Assembly (NCBI GenBank): GCA_958448395.1
Contig: CAUDDP010000083.1
Coordinates: 1 to 7,854 of the forward strand
Length of the DNA: 7,854 bases
Direction: 5' to 3'
From: an uncultured Oscillospiraceae bacterium
GTDB lineage: Bacteria; Bacillota; Clostridia; Oscillospirales; Ruminococcaceae
Shown one piece after another: positions 6,558 to 7,854 of the stretch. The notes under the pieces were generated by a model, which was given only the letters and a program-made list of their open reading frames with translations, had not been told where the DNA came from and ran no database searches. The position numbers and the translations under genes are program-made. How positions within the stretch are numbered: position 1 is the stretch's first letter; each line of letters starts with the position of its first letter.

Positions 6558-6607
6558 TTAATTGGAATTGCTGTAAAGTTTACAATATTGACGGATTTAC
6601 AAAAAAC

Positions 6608-7135
6608 TTAATCAAGTACGATGCCTTCACCGTGGGAAGAGATATTGACTACCATTATGGGTGTTCCCTCTTGTATTTTATCGTAATCTGCTTTGCTTAC
6701 CGGTATTCTTGGATAGATCGTTTTTTCCGGCTCATCAACGGCAACAGCAGTATAATATGAATAGATCCTTTTTTTGCCCTGCTTACGCTGCTTCGTCTTG
6801 ACAACCGCTCTGCCAGTAACGACCTGAGGCTTCCTGCACAAAACACGTGCGGTTTCTGCAATGAAAAGAGCCGTCAGCACGCCCATCAGTGAGATCACGA
6901 CAAACGTATTTTTTGTTGCTATAACATAACCGAAAATCAGCAGAAGCAGAATGTCGTCAATCATAAGCCACGCAGCCGTCTTAATTTTCATTCTTGCAGC
7001 AATTGCTGCCTGTTCATTGTTTTCCGGATCATGATACACTATCTTCCCCGGCTGTATCCGTATATATTCCGCATATTCAACAGGAATCTCCAGTTTCATG
7101 TCGTTTTCATATATAGAATTAACAAAATCTTTCAT
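6608..7135 (-). CDS. Two-helix membrane protein of unknown function
   Basis: A 175-residue protein with a clear AAGGAG site seven bases before the ATG. Residues 1-53 are a soluble N-terminal part (KLEIPVEYAEYIRIQPGKIVYHDPENNEQ). Helices lie at about 54-73 (with two Asp, D60 and D61, in the first half) and 77-96. Residues 100-175 form a soluble C-terminal domain: a basic run KTKQRKQGKKR (about 112-122), YSYYTAVAVDEPEKTIYPRIPV, and an end GTPIMVVNISSHGEG, suggesting a small beta barrel. No catalytic motif or known family is recognised. Upstream stand the 51-base palindrome and a broken AAA-ATPase-like gene; downstream are a gene remnant and a terminator, so the gene appears to be transcribed alone. 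A weak promoter could overlap the palindrome. Confidence 0.75.
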   Translation of the reverse strand: MKDFVNSIYENDMKLEIPVEYAEYIRIQPGKIVYHDPENNEQAAIAARMKIKTAAWLMIDDILLLLIFGYVIATKNTFVVISLMGVLTALFIAETARVLCRKPQVVTGRAVVKTKQRKQGKKRIYSYYTAVAVDEPEKTIYPRIPVSKADYDKIQEGTPIMVVNISSHGEGIVLD

Positions 7136-7161
7136 CTTTTATCTCCTTAAATTTTTATTTG

Positions 7162-7212
7162 ATTATTTGAATATTACAATATAAATATTTTATATTGTAA
7201 TATTCAAATAAT
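7162..7212. repeat. Perfect AT-rich palindrome, 24-base arms with 3-base centre
   Basis: Positions 7162-7185 are the exact reverse complement of 7189-7212, with TAT at 7186-7188 between. Only six of the 51 bases are not A or T within a typical count by eye (ATTATTTGAATATTACAATA... on each arm). It lies 27 bases before the ATG of the 175-residue gene and exactly where homology in the broken AAA-ATPase-like gene stops. It could form a cruciform or RNA hairpin, be an operator, or be a small palindromic insertion or deletion scar. On the minus strand TTGAAT and TTATAT within it are 17 bases apart, a poor promoter match. There is no T run after it. Confidence 0.9.
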
Positions 7213-7854
7213 TGTAATTGAAAATAGAAGTATTTTCCTGATCTGCCTGCTCCACCAGCTTTGCTACTTTTTTCTCATCACAAGCAAGCGTTGCCTGCAC
7301 GAATTTCTCTGAAACCTGCAATGCCTGCCACTTCATTCCATCCCAATACTTTGATGGTACTAAAAAACTGCTCCATCATTTCATGATTGGGAATACGGAT
7401 TGTTTTGGTTCGAGAATCATAAGTCAAGTATCCTAAATGTACCAGTAATGTCAAGACATCATCCTTTGATGCAAATGTTACCATGTCATTGCTGAAAGTG
7501 GTGGTATCAATTTCACAGGTCTCCCCTGCCAACAGTTTTAAAATCACATCCTGCACGCCAAATTCATTGGACTGAATATAAATTTTCAGTGCTTCGTAGG
7601 TTTCTGTTTGCGTCCAATAATTGCTGAATTTCCCACGCAGCATCGCTTCTACCACTGACTTTGGATTATAGATCGAAATTCCATCGACACAATACCCATC
7701 ATACCATCGTTTCCTCGAATGACATATGATATTATCCACAAAGCCCCAAAACTTCCTCTTCAGTAAAGCCAGTAAATTCTTCAATCGGTGCTGCATTTGT
7801 GAACCCGTCTTCACAAGCTAAAATCGACGCAGTAAGGTCTGTAAATTGGAAATC
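7190..7854 (-). pseudogene. Broken AAA-ATPase-like / PDDEXK_9 (DUF1703) family gene, runs off right edge
   Basis: The protein pattern is that of the predicted AAA-ATPase family common in gut Firmicutes and Bacteroidetes, whose full form (over 500 residues) has an ATPase domain and a C-terminal PD-(D/E)XK-like domain. Three frames must be joined. From the edge to about 7708 one frame reads FTGFTEEEVLGLCG, a TAA stop (7732-7734), then YHMSFEE. A shift near 7707-7713 leads to KRWYDGY, ISIYNPKSVVEAM, GKFSNYWTQTETYEAL and DDVLTLLVHLGYLTYDS, then RIPNHE. A second shift at about 7324-7325 (one extra G) leads to ALQVSEKFVQATLACDEKKV and NTSIFNYN, where similarity stops at 7211-7213. The nuclease-like domain that should follow is absent, replaced by the palindrome. 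With one in-frame stop, two frameshifts and a truncation it is not functional. Family call is from remembered motifs. Confidence 0.8.

Noticed and set aside
6572..6584. Small palindrome TGTAAA-G-TTTACA downstream of the 175-residue gene
   Set aside because: The arms are only six bases, AT-rich, with a one-base centre that cannot form a good RNA loop, so it is not called a terminator or operator.
6236..6607. Search for tRNA or other RNA genes in the gene-poor stretch
   Set aside because: I saw no cloverleaf pattern or known RNA motif; only terminator hairpins and one coding remnant could be supported.
7278..7814. An intact 178-residue gene beginning at GTG 7814
   Set aside because: Only the residues from KRWYDGY onward and up to about VLGWNEVA fit the family. 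The first 40 residues and the last 12 or so are out of frame with the family pattern in adjacent frames, so it is part of a pseudogene.

Overview
The window looks like chromosome of a Gram-positive, moderately low-GC gut-type Firmicute, most plausibly a Ruminococcus-like member of the Oscillospiraceae. The clues are a secreted protein with a dockerin-like module and a long Thr-rich linker (as in cellulosome-type Ruminococcus), a T-box leader in front of pheST, a four-cysteine cluster in PheS of the Firmicute kind, strong AGGAGG-type ribosome binding sites, and a relic of the AAA-ATPase/PD-(D/E)XK family that is abundant in these genomes. The genus call is inference.

Layout from left to right. 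Positions 1-1027, minus strand: a 5' portion (342 codons, no stop reached) of a secreted dockerin-bearing protein, with its own promoter at about 1072-1100. The stretch 1028-1198 holds that promoter and a large inverted repeat that probably ends the next minus-strand operon. Positions 1199-1989, minus strand: a two-gene operon of small membrane proteins (a DUF1294 protein and a 169-residue two-helix protein), driven by a good promoter at 2046-2074. The divergent interval then carries a strong plus-strand promoter (2083-2110) and a complete T-box riboswitch (about 2117-2371) with UUC specifier, antiterminator and terminator, which should couple pheS-pheT expression to the charging of tRNA-Phe. 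pheS (2473-3492), pheT (3517-5910) and a 100-residue membrane protein of unknown role (5933-6235) form one plus-strand operon. Positions 6236-6607 have no intact gene: they hold one or two terminators and a 32-codon remnant on the minus strand. A 175-residue two-helix membrane protein of unknown function follows (6608-7135, minus). Next comes a perfect 51-base palindrome (7162-7212). From there to the right edge lies a broken minus-strand copy of an AAA-ATPase-like/PDDEXK_9 gene.

The core function is phenylalanyl-tRNA synthetase: PheS carries the catalytic alpha subunit, PheT the tRNA-binding and editing beta subunit, and the T-box closes the feedback loop. The left edge is accessory extracellular biology. 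The right edge is a decaying region in which a palindrome sits at the point where homology in the broken gene stops. I do not see a clear new defence or mobile system. The most unusual items are the palindrome/pseudogene junction, the one-armed N-terminal dockerin with two classes of Thr repeat, and the divergent T-box bulge sequence.
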